The notes: a model not told the origin generated them from the sequence alone. Numbered from the stretch's first letter, positions 1-8,402 are shown. The stretch: 64,000 nt of DNA from Fodinicurvata halophila (GCF_042651425.1 NZ_JBHSCW010000010.1:141081-205080); one strand, 5' to 3'. A program made the numbers and translations.

Positions 1-1506
1 GCCGGCGGTGCGCTCCGGATCCTGCTGCAGCAGGTGGCGGGCGGTCAGGGTTCCCAGGTAGCGGTCGTCCGCGTCGACGACGCAGATGGTGTCCCAGTCC
101 TGGCGGCAGAGCTGCTCGCGCAGATCGCCCAGGCGCTGCCGGCTGTCGCAGCGCGGAAAGTCGGTGACCATGTAGTCGGCCACGCGCGTGTGCGACAGGA
201 TGGCGCCGTCCCGGCCGAGCGCCAGGTCGCAGCCCCGGTTGAGCAGCTGCACGTCGAAGATGGAGCGCCCGAACAGGCGGAAGGTGACCAGGTTGGCGAA
301 GACCACGGAGACCATGGCGGCGATGGTGAGCGCGTAGCTGCGCGTCAGCTCGAAGACGACGATGATGGTGGTGAGCGGCGCGCCGATCACCGGGCTGGTC
401 AGCGCCATCATGCCGCAGATGGCATAGACGACAATGCCCGAGGTGTCGACGGGGGAGAACTGGGCGACGATCATGCCGAACAGGGCGCCGAACAGGATGC
501 CGATCAGCAGCGACGGGCTGAAGACGCCGCCCGGGAAGCCGAAGCCGAGGCACAGCGCCGTCAGGACGACCTTGGCGACGACCAGCAGGGCCAGCTCGTG
601 CCCGGCGAAGGCGCCCTCGATGGTGGCGAAGCGCAGGGTCTCGTAGCCGATGCCCATGACCTCCGGCAGCTCCAGGGCGACCAGCCCCACCGCCAGGCCC
701 GCCAGCATGGGCCGCAGCGCGAAGGGCAGCGACAGGCGCCCCGCCAGCTTGCCGCAGGAGAGGATGAGCCGCATGAAGGCGATAGCCACGAAGGCGCAGA
801 GGATGCCCTCGACGGCGAAGAACAGGAACTCGTAGCTGTGCTCGACCCCCTCGAAGGCGACGGTGAACAGCGGTTCGCGCTCGAAGATGACGTTGGCGAA
901 GACATAGCCTGTCGCCGCGGCGACGGTGGTGGGCGCGAAGGCGCGCAGGGAGTAGTGGCGCAGGATCACCTCGTGGGCGAAGACCAGGCCGGTGATGGGG
1001 GCGTTGAAGGCGGTGGAGATGGCGGCGGCGACGCCGCAGCCGATGGCGACGCCCTGCAGGTGGGCGATGCCCAGGTTCAGCCGCGCTCCCAGGGCACCGA
1101 TCTGGGCGCCCAGGTAGGCCATGGGCCCGTACTGACCGACCGAGGCGCCGGCGCCCAGGGAGATCGCGGCCGCCAGGCTGGAGACCAGGCCGTCGCGCAG
1201 GGACGGCATGGGGGTGCGGGTCTGCACGGCGAGGATGGCGTCGGGCGGCGTGTAGCCGCGCCCTTGCGAGGTCAGGCGGGACAGCATCACGCCGACGACC
1301 AGGCCGCCCAGCGTGGGCACCAGAAGGGTCGCGCCCTGGATCAGCAGCGGCCGGGTTTCCCAGACGATGCGCGCGCGCGGTGCCACCAGCAGCAGGTCGT
1401 TCAGCCAGGCGACCAGCTCGACGAAGCCGATGGCGGCCAGGGACGCCAGTGTCCCGATGGCGATGCTGAGCAGTGCCAGCACCGTGATGCGGTAGAGCGC
1501 CTGCAT
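1..1506 (-). CDS. ClC-family chloride channel with CBS region (3' end off window)
   Basis: Reads leftward from an ATG at 1504-1506 and stays open to base 1 (502 codons), so the C-terminus is missing. It is an integral membrane protein of the ClC family. The filter regions are visible: GQYGP at residues 124-128, a FNAP helix start near 167-170, GFPGGVFSP near 325, and GAPLT near 375. A CBS-type regulatory segment starts near residue 440. The usual gating glutamate in GREGP is replaced by tyrosine (Y126), and the position aligned with the inner proton glutamate of E. coli ClC is valine (V180, after E179). From family knowledge, loss of both favours a passive channel over a Cl-/H+ antiporter; that is inference. 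No partner gene is seen. Confidence 0.9.
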   Translation of the reverse strand, partial: MQALYRITVLALLSIAIGTLASLAAIGFVELVAWLNDLLLVAPRARIVWETRPLLIQGATLLVPTLGGLVVGVMLSRLTSQGRGYTPPDAILAVQTRTPMPSLRDGLVSSLAAAISLGAGASVGQYGPMAYLGAQIGALGARLNLGIAHLQGVAIGCGVAAAISTAFNAPITGLVFAHEVILRHYSLRAFAPTTVAAATGYVFANVIFEREPLFTVAFEGVEHSYEFLFFAVEGILCAFVAIAFMRLILSCGKLAGRLSLPFALRPMLAGLAVGLVALELPEVMGIGYETLRFATIEGAFAGHELALLVVAKVVLTALCLGFGFPGGVFSPSLLIGILFGALFGMIVAQFSPVDTSGIVVYAICGMMALTSPVIGAPLTTIIVVFELTRSYALTIAAMVSVVFANLVTFRLFGRSIFDVQLLNRGCDLALGRDGAILSHTRVADYMVTDFPRCDSRQRLGDLREQLCRQDWDTICVVDADDRYLGTLTARHLLQQDPERTAG

Positions 1507-1670
1507 TGCGAACCCCCCGTTCGAACGCTTTATCCCCCCTTATTGTCGTCAGTATGCCCCCTTCATCGCCGATTGCCCAACATTTCCTTGTGGTTTTCGG
1601 GGGCGCGGGGAGAGGGAGGGGCAGGTCCATTCCCCCGGTGCCGTTGGGGTGAGCCCAGTCTTGTCGCTTG

Positions 1671-2020
1671 TGCCAACATGTTTCGAGGGCCCTTCAGGCC
1701 GCCTCAACATGAGGAGAGTTTTTTGTTTGTGACCAGGAGGTTAAAGCATTTCCTCATTCTGAGGGGAGGTTTTGGTTCATATCACCATACTAAAAGCAGC
1801 TTCATGTTGAGGTGCATCCCGAAAGGATGCCTCGAAACATGCTGGCACCGGCTGTGCCATTGGCGTGAGTCCGGTCCAACAGCCTGTGCCGGGCCGCTTC
1901 GAGGCTCGCTTTCGCTCGCACCTCAGCGTGAGGGGATTTTTTTGTTTATTTCCAGTTACTTAAAACACTCCCTCATGTTGGGGTGCCCCCGTCAGGGGGC
2001 CTCGAAGCATGCTGGCATCG
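1671..2020. repeat. Cluster of four REP-like palindromes (two inverted pairs)
   Basis: Four copies of the dispersed element occur at about 1671-1714 (+), 1801-1849 (-), 1885-1935 (+) and 1971-2020 (-). Each has conserved flanks TTCGAGG and CCTCA(A/G)CATGAGG around a hairpin whose sequence differs from copy to copy. The outer side of each copy continues into a T-rich tract. The cluster fills the 584-base gap between the ClC gene and fumarase; I see no gene in the gap. Confidence 0.85.
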
Positions 2021-2090
2021 GCCGTGGCGTTGGCGCGAGGCTTGCCGCGCCGTGCGTGCCTTCGCCGAATCCCAGTGCTAGACTGGGTGC

Positions 2091-3689
2091 ATGAACGACT
2101 ACAGTCCCATTTTCCAGAAGGGCGCGGACGAGACGGAGTATGTCAGCCTGGGCAGCGACGGGCTGGCGGTGGAGCGGTTGGGGGCGCGCGAGTTCCTGAC
2201 CGTCGCGCCGCAGGCGCTGTCGGCGCTGGCCGAGCGGGCCTTCGCCGACCTGGCGCACCGCTTCCGGCCATCGCACCTGCAGCAGCTGCGATCCATCCTG
2301 GAGGACCCCGAGGCCTCGGACAACGACCGCGAGGTGGCACAATCGCTGTTGAAGAACGCGGTGATCGCCTCGGCCGGGGTGCTGCCCAGCTGCCAGGACA
2401 CGGGCACGGCGCTGGTGATCGGCGAGAAGGGGCAGCAGGTGCTGACCGAGGGCGACGACGCCGAGGCCTTCAGCGCCGGGATCGCGCGCACCTATGCCGA
2501 GCGCAACCTGCGCTTCAGCCAGCTGGCGCCGCAATCGATGTTCGAGGAACAGAACACCGGCACCAACCTGCCCGCCCAGATCGACATCGCCGCCGTGGCG
2601 GGCGACAGCTATGACCTGCTGTTCGTCGCCAAGGGCGGCGGCTCGGCCAACAAGACCTTCCTGTTCCAGCAGACCAAGGCGCTGCTCAATCCCGAAAAGC
2701 TGCACGCCTTCCTCGAGGAGAAGGTGGCCAGCCTGGGCACCGCCGCCTGCCCGCCCTATCACCTGGCCATCGTCATCGGCGGCCTGTCGGCGGAACAGAC
2801 GCTGAAGACCGTGAAGCTGGCCAGCTGCCGCGCGCTGGACGGCCTGCCGACCACGGGCGATGCCACGGGCCGCGCCTTCCGCGACCGCGAGCTGGAGGGC
2901 CAGGTGCTGGAGATGACGCGCCATCTGGGCATCGGTGCGCAGTTCGGTGGCAAGTACTTCTGTCACGACGTGCGGGTGATCCGCCTGCCGCGCCATGCCG
3001 GCAGCCTGCCGGTGGGCCTGGGCGTTTCCTGCTCGGCCGACCGCCAGGTGAAGGCGAAGATCACCGCCGACGGCATCTTCCTGGAAAAGCTGGAGGCGCA
3101 TCCCGAACGTTACCTGCCCGAATTGTCGGAGGGTGCCGGCACGGCGCCGCTGACCCTGGACCTGAACCAGCCGATGGACGAGATCCGCCGGACCCTGTCG
3201 GGCCAGCCGGTGGGCACGAAGCTGAGCCTGACGGGGCCGCTGATCGTGGCGCGTGACGTGGTGCACGCCGAACTGCTGGAGCGCCTGCAGGCGGGCGAAG
3301 ACCTGCCCGACTACGTCAAGGACCACCCCATCTACTACGCCGGGCCGGCCAAGACGCCGGAGGGCATGGCCTCCGGCTCGTTCGGCCCGACGACTTCGGC
3401 GCGCATGGACCCCTATGCCGCGCCCTTCATGGCGGCCGGCGGCTCGCTGGTCACCCTGGGCAAGGGCAACCGCAGCCCGGAGGTGCGCCAGGCCTGCGCT
3501 GACCACGGCGGCTTCTACCTGGGCACCGTGGGCGGGGCGGCCGCGGCCATCGCCCAGGATCACATCCGCAAGGTCGAGACCCTGGACTTCGCCGAGCTGG
3601 GCATGGAGGCGGTCTGGCGCATCGAGGTGCAGGACATGCCGGCCTTCCTGGTGATCGACGACCAGGGCAACGATTTCTATGCCCGTTGA
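2091..3689 (+). CDS. fumA: Class I (iron-sulfur) fumarate hydratase
   Basis: This 532-residue protein matches the homodimeric [4Fe-4S] fumarases (FumA/FumB type) over its whole length. They interconvert fumarate and L-malate in the TCA cycle in the cytoplasm. The N-terminal domain carries the cluster cysteine in SCQDTGTA (C101) and the GGGSANK segment near residue 180. The C-terminal beta domain starts around residue 330, with GPTTSARMDPY near 425. The length is typical of the family. The ATG at 2091 is used because the family N-terminus begins here. It stands alone between REP elements and an unrelated secreted protein; no operon partner is evident. Confidence 0.95.
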   Translation: MNDYSPIFQKGADETEYVSLGSDGLAVERLGAREFLTVAPQALSALAERAFADLAHRFRPSHLQQLRSILEDPEASDNDREVAQSLLKNAVIASAGVLPSCQDTGTALVIGEKGQQVLTEGDDAEAFSAGIARTYAERNLRFSQLAPQSMFEEQNTGTNLPAQIDIAAVAGDSYDLLFVAKGGGSANKTFLFQQTKALLNPEKLHAFLEEKVASLGTAACPPYHLAIVIGGLSAEQTLKTVKLASCRALDGLPTTGDATGRAFRDRELEGQVLEMTRHLGIGAQFGGKYFCHDVRVIRLPRHAGSLPVGLGVSCSADRQVKAKITADGIFLEKLEAHPERYLPELSEGAGTAPLTLDLNQPMDEIRRTLSGQPVGTKLSLTGPLIVARDVVHAELLERLQAGEDLPDYVKDHPIYYAGPAKTPEGMASGSFGPTTSARMDPYAAPFMAAGGSLVTLGKGNRSPEVRQACADHGGFYLGTVGGAAAAIAQDHIRKVETLDFAELGMEAVWRIEVQDMPAFLVIDDQGNDFYAR

Positions 3690-3738
3690 GGCGGGCGTCA
3701 GCGGGACCACAGTAATTCGAAGACAGGGAGATCAAGGT

Positions 3739-4329
3739 ATGGCGACAGGCGGGATGATGCGCAAGCGGAGCCGGAGAGCCGGCCTCCTGACCGTGGGGCC
3801 ATTGGCGACAGCTGTTCTGGTGGGCGGTGTGCTGCTGTCCGGCGGTGCAGCGGCTGACGAGCTCCAGCAGTTGGGAACCATCGAGGCCAGTATCGACGGG
3901 TCGCAGGGGCGTTGGGAAACTCTGGCCGTGCCGGCGGAAGGCGCGGCCACCGCCAACTATCGCATCACCGGGGCGACGACCAGCATCGCCATCCAGGGCC
4001 ACGATCCCGACGCCGAACACATGCGGCAGAACGTGCTGAACCTGGAGGTGAGGCTGGTGGGCGAGGAGGCCGACGCGGAGATCCTGGGGGCCGGCGTCAA
4101 CCTGTTCCCCGACGGCCTGGAGAACCCCTTCTATGTCAGCGACGCCGAGGGCGCCGGGGCCAGCGTGACCTTCGAGCACCTGGACCTGGGCGCCGAGGAG
4201 GGCGTGGCCGCGGGCCGCTTCACGGCCACCATCTGCCGGCGCGAGAGCATCAAGGCCGAGGCCGATCCCGACGCCTGCCGCGAGGTCGAGGGGCGCTTCG
4301 ACACCGAGCTGCGCGTCCTGAAGGACTGA
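3739..4329 (+). CDS. Secreted protein of unknown function
   Basis: This is a 196-residue protein with a basic N-terminus (MMRKRSRR), a hydrophobic stretch at about residues 15-35 and an alanine-rich cleavage-like site, so it is probably exported to the periplasm. The mature part is acidic and looks all-beta, with two cysteines near the C-terminus (TICRRE and DACRE) that could form a disulfide. The ATG at 3739 was chosen over an in-frame ATG at 3679 because a purine-rich stretch lies just upstream of it and the signal peptide starts here. It lies 49 bases after fumarase on the same strand and converges on the next gene. I do not recognise the family. Confidence 0.75.
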   Translation: MATGGMMRKRSRRAGLLTVGPLATAVLVGGVLLSGGAAADELQQLGTIEASIDGSQGRWETLAVPAEGAATANYRITGATTSIAIQGHDPDAEHMRQNVLNLEVRLVGEEADAEILGAGVNLFPDGLENPFYVSDAEGAGASVTFEHLDLGAEEGVAAGRFTATICRRESIKAEADPDACREVEGRFDTELRVLKD

Positions 4330-4333
4330 GCGG

Positions 4334-5332
4334 TCAGCCCTTGCCGGAGCGGCGCGGTTCGGCAACGCGCCGGAAGGCGGCGAGGTAGACGCCGACGCCG
4401 GTGAAGACCACGCCGACGCCGTGGTACCAGTGCAGCCGCTCGCCCAGGAAGACCACGGCCATCAGGCTGCCGAACACCGGGATCAGGTGGATGAACTGGC
4501 CGCTGCGGTTGGCGCCGATCAGCTCCACGCCGCGGTTGAAGCAGACATAGGCCAGCAGCGAGGCGAAGCAGGCGACGTAGAGCACCGAAGCCAGGGTCGC
4601 CAGGTCGGCCTGCGGCTGCCGCCCGAACGAGAGCTCCAGCAGGAAGGCCGGCAGCAGGAAGAGGGCGGCCAGGGCGACGATCACCGTCATGAAGCTGAGC
4701 GGGTGCACCTGGGGCCGCTTGCGCAGGAACACCGAATAGAGCGCATAGCAGCAGAAGGCGACCATCAGGATGAGGTCGCCCGGATTGAAGCGGATGGACA
4801 GCAGCGCCAGGGGGTTGCCCTGGCCGACGATGATGGTGGCGCCGACGATGGACAGCCCCACGCCGACGAGCTGTTTCGGCGTCATGGTGTCGCGGAAGAC
4901 GAGGAACGAGAAGAGCACGATCAGCACCGGGATGGTCGACTGCAGCAGCGCGCCGTGCAGCGCCACGGTGTGGTTCAGTGCAACATAGACCAGGGTGCTG
5001 AAGGCGGCGAGGCCGGTGACCGAGAGCAGCAGCACCGCGGGCAGGGAGCGCCGGATGACGCGCCAGTCCCTGAGCGTGCGCCGCCAGGTGAAGGGCAGCA
5101 GGATCAGCAGCGCCAGCGACCAGCGCATGAAGCCCAGCGCGACGGGCGGCACGAACTCGTAGACGGCGCGGCCCAGCACCACGTTGCCGGCCCAGCAGAG
5201 CGTGGCCGCCAGTAGCAGCAGGTAGGGCATGTCGAACAGCTGGCCGGGCAGGCGCTTGGGCGAGCGGGGGCGTTTCGCCGGCGCGGATGGTGCGTCCCCT
5301 TCGGGGGCCTGCGATGAAGACCCTTCGGACAT
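4334..5332 (-). CDS. EamA-family (DMT) transporter
   Basis: This is a 332-residue inner-membrane protein with ten hydrophobic segments arranged as two EamA repeats (about residues 33-165 and 185-320), typical of drug/metabolite transporters such as RhaT or YdcZ relatives. A 30-residue Ser/Pro/Lys-rich N-terminal extension precedes the first helix. The substrate cannot be inferred. The start has a good Shine-Dalgarno (AGGGGAA) 6 bases upstream. It converges on the preceding secreted-protein gene with a 4-base gap, and its upstream side holds REP-like repeats. Confidence 0.9.
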   Translation of the reverse strand: MSEGSSSQAPEGDAPSAPAKRPRSPKRLPGQLFDMPYLLLLAATLCWAGNVVLGRAVYEFVPPVALGFMRWSLALLILLPFTWRRTLRDWRVIRRSLPAVLLLSVTGLAAFSTLVYVALNHTVALHGALLQSTIPVLIVLFSFLVFRDTMTPKQLVGVGLSIVGATIIVGQGNPLALLSIRFNPGDLILMVAFCCYALYSVFLRKRPQVHPLSFMTVIVALAALFLLPAFLLELSFGRQPQADLATLASVLYVACFASLLAYVCFNRGVELIGANRSGQFIHLIPVFGSLMAVVFLGERLHWYHGVGVVFTGVGVYLAAFRRVAEPRRSGKG

Positions 5333-5470
5333 GCGTTCCCCTGCTGTCAGGCTGTTGGCTGTGGGCGTGCGGGACGCCCCGGTTCAGGGCAGCAAGACTG
5401 ACCTGTGACCGCCTTGTTCACAAGCCGGGAAGTTACAAGGAAACTTGTGGATTGTGGGTGGTTGGGCCTG

Positions 5471-5779
5471 GGCCGAGATGTTTCGAGGGCGCACTGCGTG
5501 CGCCACCTCAACATGAGGGGTTGGTTTAGAAAATTGAAAACAAACACAAAAAACACCTCACGCTGAGGTGTGAGCGAAGCGAGCCTCGAAGCGGCCCGGC
5601 ACAGGCGGTTGGGCTGGGCTCACGCCAATGTCGACGCTGGTGCCGGCGTTCTTCGAGGGCGTACTGCGTACGCCACCTCAGAATGAGGGTGGGGTCTAAG
5701 CGGTTGGTGAAAAAGAAAAATAGATCCTCACGCTGAGGTGGCCAGCCGTTAGGCTGGCCCTCGAAGCGCGCTGGCACCG
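5471..5779. repeat. Cluster of four REP-like palindromes
   Basis: Copies lie at about 5471-5519 (+), 5556-5603 (-), 5640-5689 (+) and 5726-5779 (-), alternating in orientation. The variable stems differ: one has GCGCAC/GTGCGC, one GCGTAC/GTACGC, one GCCAGCC/GGCTGGC. A/T-rich tracts follow the outer CCTCA..TGAGG arms. This fills the 467-base gap between the DMT gene and the S24 repressor; no gene is visible in it. Confidence 0.85.
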
Positions 5780-5799
5780 GCGGTGAAGTTGGTCGTGGC

Positions 5800-6591
5800 T
5801 CAGTCGTAGTAGACGCCGACCACAAGATGGAGGCCGGCGACATGGGCGCGGGGCAGGGTGAACTCGCCGGCGGGGTTGAGCTGGCGCAGCACCACCTGGT
5901 CGGCCTCCAGGCGCACCAGCTCCTTGATCCAGGCGGTGTGCTCGCCGCCCGTGTCGTCCAGGGGGAAGGCGTCGACGGCCTCGGGCTCTCCGGCGATCTC
6001 GCGGCTGATCACCAGCACGTCCTTGCCGCGGCGGACCGGACGCTGGGGGTGGATCAGCAGCAGGTCGCCCTGGCGGTAGCGCGGCTCCATGGAATCGTTC
6101 ACCACGTACATGGCGAAGGCGTCGGGCACGCCGCCCAGGGGCGCCGGGCGCTCGATCCACTCGATGGGGTCGTAGGCGACGATCATGCCGTCGGCGCCGC
6201 CCTGGGCGCTGGCATAGACCGGCAGGTCGCGCGCGCCCAGCGGCGCCGGGCGGGGCGGGCCGGCCACGTTCGGCCGCGGCAGTGGGCTGCTCTCATGCGC
6301 CGGGCCACCCTGTTCCGAGGGGGCATCCTGCAGGAGGCCGGGCGGCAGGCGTCCGGCGGCCAGGTCGGTCGGGTCGACGCCCATGAGCCGGGCCAGCTGC
6401 ATCAGGTAGCGCGGCGCCCGCGTCTGCCCGCTTTCCAGCTGGGCCAGCGCCTGTTGCGTCACGCCCAGGCGGGCGGCCAGCTGGGGCTGCGACAGGCCGG
6501 CCGCGCGGCGCCAGCGGCGCACCAGCTCGCCCAGCCGTGCGTCCCGATCCGCCGTCTCCTGATTCGCCGTCTCTGAATCCTGCCTCTCCAT
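5800..6591 (-). CDS. CI/LexA-like repressor: XRE HTH plus S24 peptidase domain
   Basis: A 263-residue regulator. The N-terminal helix-turn-helix is at about residues 20-75 (LSQPQLAARLGVTQQ, then LESG). After a Pro-rich linker comes an S24 autoprotease domain: a candidate cleavage region around VYASAQGG, the catalytic serine in NDSMEP near residue 165, and the catalytic lysine in WIKEL near residue 222. Such proteins bind operators as dimers and self-cleave when RecA is activated. I place the start at the ATG at 6591, with TAGGAT upstream, rather than the in-frame GTG at 6618. It diverges from an unknown two-gene operon across palindromic candidate operators, as phage immunity regions do. Whether it controls the GTA-like cluster 14 kb away is unknown. 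Confidence 0.88.
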   Translation of the reverse strand: MERQDSETANQETADRDARLGELVRRWRRAAGLSQPQLAARLGVTQQALAQLESGQTRAPRYLMQLARLMGVDPTDLAAGRLPPGLLQDAPSEQGGPAHESSPLPRPNVAGPPRPAPLGARDLPVYASAQGGADGMIVAYDPIEWIERPAPLGGVPDAFAMYVVNDSMEPRYRQGDLLLIHPQRPVRRGKDVLVISREIAGEPEAVDAFPLDDTGGEHTAWIKELVRLEADQVVLRQLNPAGEFTLPRAHVAGLHLVVGVYYD

Positions 6592-6637
6592 GATCCGAGA
6601 TCCTAGGAGTCTTTCCACAAGTTATCAACAAGAAAAT

Positions 6638-6665
6638 TTGTTGCATTCGGAACAAGCTTGCTTGT
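6638..6665. promoter_or_regulatory. Candidate operator for the S24 repressor
   Basis: TTGTT (6638-6642) and AACAA (6651-6655) form one inverted repeat with an 8-base gap. ACAAGC (6652-6657) and GCTTGT (6660-6665) form a second, perfect one. GAACAA-type half-sites recur at 6671 and 6682. They lie in the AT-rich divergent gap between the repressor and the unknown operon, where an autoregulating CI-type repressor would bind. The assignment to this repressor is inference. Confidence 0.5.
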
Positions 6666-6731
6666 ATATAGAACAAATAGGGAACAAACAGTCTAGCGGC
6701 ATGAATCGGAGAAGGGAAGGAGCTTTCAGGG

Positions 6732-7109
6732 ATGCAGGATGGGAAGCAGGATGCCGGGCAGCGGAAGAAGGGGCAGGTACGCCAGGGCCAGATGAGCCAC
6801 GAGGAGGACGTGGAGGCGACGCCGGAAGAACCGAGGGACAGCCTGGGCGAACTGGCCCGGCGCCTGTCGGGGCGAGTGGCCTGGCAGCGCATGAGCGCGG
6901 CGGCGACGCGGCGTGCCCTGGGCCTGCCGCCGCCGCCTTGTCGCGAACGTGCCGAGTACGAGGAGGGCCGCCTGGACCGGGCCGCCGGCTGTCGCCGGCC
7001 GCGGCAGGGCACGCTGGCCTATCGCACCGGCTTCCGCGCGCCCCGCCTGCCCGGCACGGCTGCGCGTGCGGCGGCGCGCGTGAAACAGGCAGGGGAGGAG
7101 CGCCGATGA
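6732..7109 (+). CDS. Unknown basic protein, first gene of the operon divergent from the repressor
   Basis: A 125-residue, Arg-rich protein without signal peptide or membrane segment. Its middle part (DSLGELARRLSGRVAW, about residues 35-50) may be a short helix pair; the C-terminal half is rich in Arg, Ala and Pro. A GAAGGAG ribosome-binding site lies upstream of the ATG at 6732. The stop overlaps the start of the next gene (ATGA), so the two are probably translationally coupled. Its position opposite a CI-like repressor suggests a phage-type early or regulatory protein; no family is recognised. GC-rich antisense artefacts are common here, so existence is supported mainly by the coupling and the ribosome-binding site. 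Confidence 0.55.
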   Translation: MQDGKQDAGQRKKGQVRQGQMSHEEDVEATPEEPRDSLGELARRLSGRVAWQRMSAAATRRALGLPPPPCRERAEYEEGRLDRAAGCRRPRQGTLAYRTGFRAPRLPGTAARAAARVKQAGEERR

Positions 7110-7678
7110 CACGCGCACAGGCACGGCGCCGCCTGGCGCTGCAACGCGCAACGGCGGCATCCGAGACCGCCGCGCCCGCGGCTTGGCAGGAGCGGCAGGC
7201 GCCGACCACCGCCGTGGAGGTCCGCCTGGGCCAGCGCCTGGAGCGGCAGGGCGACGGGCGCCTGGCGCTGGTGACCCTCAGCCAGGTCCGGACGCGGCGC
7301 CGGCGCGTGGATGCGCGTCTGTGGGACGGGCTGTCGCACGAGGAGCAGGCGGCGGCCGAATGCATCTGGCAGGCCTTCGCCGTGCTCGCCCGCGGCATGG
7401 GCCTGGCCTCTTGCGCCCTGCCGCGCGAGCGGGTGGACGGGACGCCGGCCGACGGCGAGGGCGCGCGCCGCCTGGTCGACCTCTATTTCCGCTGGGCCCG
7501 GCGCTGCACCGCCGAGGGGGTCGAGCACGCCACCATCATGGACGTGCTGGGCTATGGCTACAGCTGCGCCGAGACCGACCGCAAGCGTCGCCGCCGCAAG
7601 GGCCACACCCGCGCCCAGCTCGACGCCGGCCTGGCCCTCTACTGCCGCCTGCGCGGCTGGCCGGTTCGGCGGCGGTGA
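7106..7678 (+). CDS. Unknown helical protein, probable phage-type regulator
   Basis: A 190-residue protein starting with an ATGA overlap on the previous stop. Residues 1-40 are basic and probably disordered. The rest is alpha-helical, with a cluster at about 75-105 (EEQAAAECIWQAF) and a C-terminal segment with RWARRC, IMDVLGYGYSCAETDRKRRRRKG. The last part resembles a small DNA- or RNA-binding helical domain as found in phage late regulators, but I cannot name a family. Encoded downstream of the divergent repressor operator, it would be repressed by it (inference). It is followed by a pair of REP elements. Confidence 0.6.
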   Translation: MTRAQARRRLALQRATAASETAAPAAWQERQAPTTAVEVRLGQRLERQGDGRLALVTLSQVRTRRRRVDARLWDGLSHEEQAAAECIWQAFAVLARGMGLASCALPRERVDGTPADGEGARRLVDLYFRWARRCTAEGVEHATIMDVLGYGYSCAETDRKRRRRKGHTRAQLDAGLALYCRLRGWPVRRR

Positions 7679-7717
7679 GGGGCGCATGGAGGCTTTCAAG
7701 CTTCTGGAAATACGTCA

Positions 7718-7853
7718 CCCTCACGCTGAGGCGCGAGCTGCAGGCGAGCCTCGAAGCGTCTTGGCACGAGTGGTGGAACCGAGGCTCATGCCAATGGCGC
7801 AGCCGGCGCCAAGATGTTTCGAGGGGCAGCTACCGCGGCCCGCCTCAACATGA
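7718..7853. repeat. Pair of REP-like palindromes, tail to tail
   Basis: One copy in minus orientation (about 7718-7768, CCTCACGCTGAGG to CCTCGAAGC) and one in plus orientation (about 7803-7853, TTTCGAGG to CCTCAACATGAAG). They are separated by a spacer containing the recurring CATGCCAATGGC sequence also found between other pairs. The pair lies in a 344-base gap without genes. Confidence 0.8.
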
Positions 7854-7963
7854 AGACATTCTTAGTGTGCTGAAAAACAAAGGCTTAGCATTTGCGGGCA
7901 AAGGGGAATAAGCCTCGCAACCCAGTCGAGAGCGTGTCGAAGGAATGCCGACACGGGCGATGC

Positions 7964-7990
7964 AATATGTATCATATCATGATACATATT
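7964..7990. promoter_or_regulatory. 27-base perfect palindrome, candidate HigA operator
   Basis: The 12-base arms AATATGTATCAT and ATGATACATATT are exact reverse complements around a 3-base centre (ATC). The palindrome lies 32 bases upstream of the higA start in otherwise GC-rich DNA. HigA antitoxins autoregulate through palindromes of this kind, so binding by the adjacent protein is a strong inference. Confidence 0.75.
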
Positions 7991-8022
7991 TATGGACTTG
8001 ATGCTGGATAAGGTCAAATCGA

Positions 8023-8319
8023 ATGCTGTCTGAAATGCCCCCAGTCCATCCCGGCGAAATCTTGCGTGAGGAATACCTGGTTCCCTTGGGGCTATCCGCC
8101 GGTGCCTTGGCGAGGCGATTGGGCGTGCCGCGCACGCGCATTGAGCGCCTGGTGAAGCAGGAAACGCCGATCACACCGGACACGGCTCTGCGTCTGGCAC
8201 GCTTTTTCCGCACAAGCCCGGAATTCTGGATGAACATGCAGGCCACCCATGACCTGAAGGTCGAGGCGGAGAGGAAGAAACGCGAGTTGGATGCCATCGA
8301 GTCCTTCGAGGCGGCGTGA
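8023..8319 (+). CDS. higA: HigA-family antitoxin (XRE HTH), no adjacent HigB
   Basis: This 98-residue protein has the HigA signature: PPVHPGEILREE at the N-terminus, a helix-turn-helix at about residues 25-50 (GALARRLGVPRTRIERL), then TALRLARFFRTSPEFWMNMQ. The family neutralises the HigB mRNA interferase and represses its own operon. An AAGG lies about 10 bases before the ATG at 8023; ATG 8035 is an alternative start. HigB normally precedes HigA, but the 340 bases upstream hold only REP elements and the palindrome, and downstream are more REP elements, so the antitoxin appears orphaned. It may be a solitary regulator or a remnant of a lost toxin pair. Confidence 0.9.
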   Translation: MLSEMPPVHPGEILREEYLVPLGLSAGALARRLGVPRTRIERLVKQETPITPDTALRLARFFRTSPEFWMNMQATHDLKVEAERKKRELDAIESFEAA

Positions 8320-8402
8320 TGCACTTGAGGGTATTTTGGTAGAGGAGCAAACAAGCTCAAGATGAGAGTATCGTTTATCGCATTGGTATTAAACAAAAAC
8401 CG

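Noticed and set aside
1671..2020. Repeat cluster considered as a CRISPR array
   Set aside because: Copies alternate in orientation, are themselves hairpins with variable cores, and have no regular spacers or cas genes.
34..2094. Very long plus-strand open frame over the ClC gene
   Set aside because: It is antisense to a convincing ClC protein and consists of low-complexity Gly/Asp/Gln/Arg sequence, a normal artefact of high GC.
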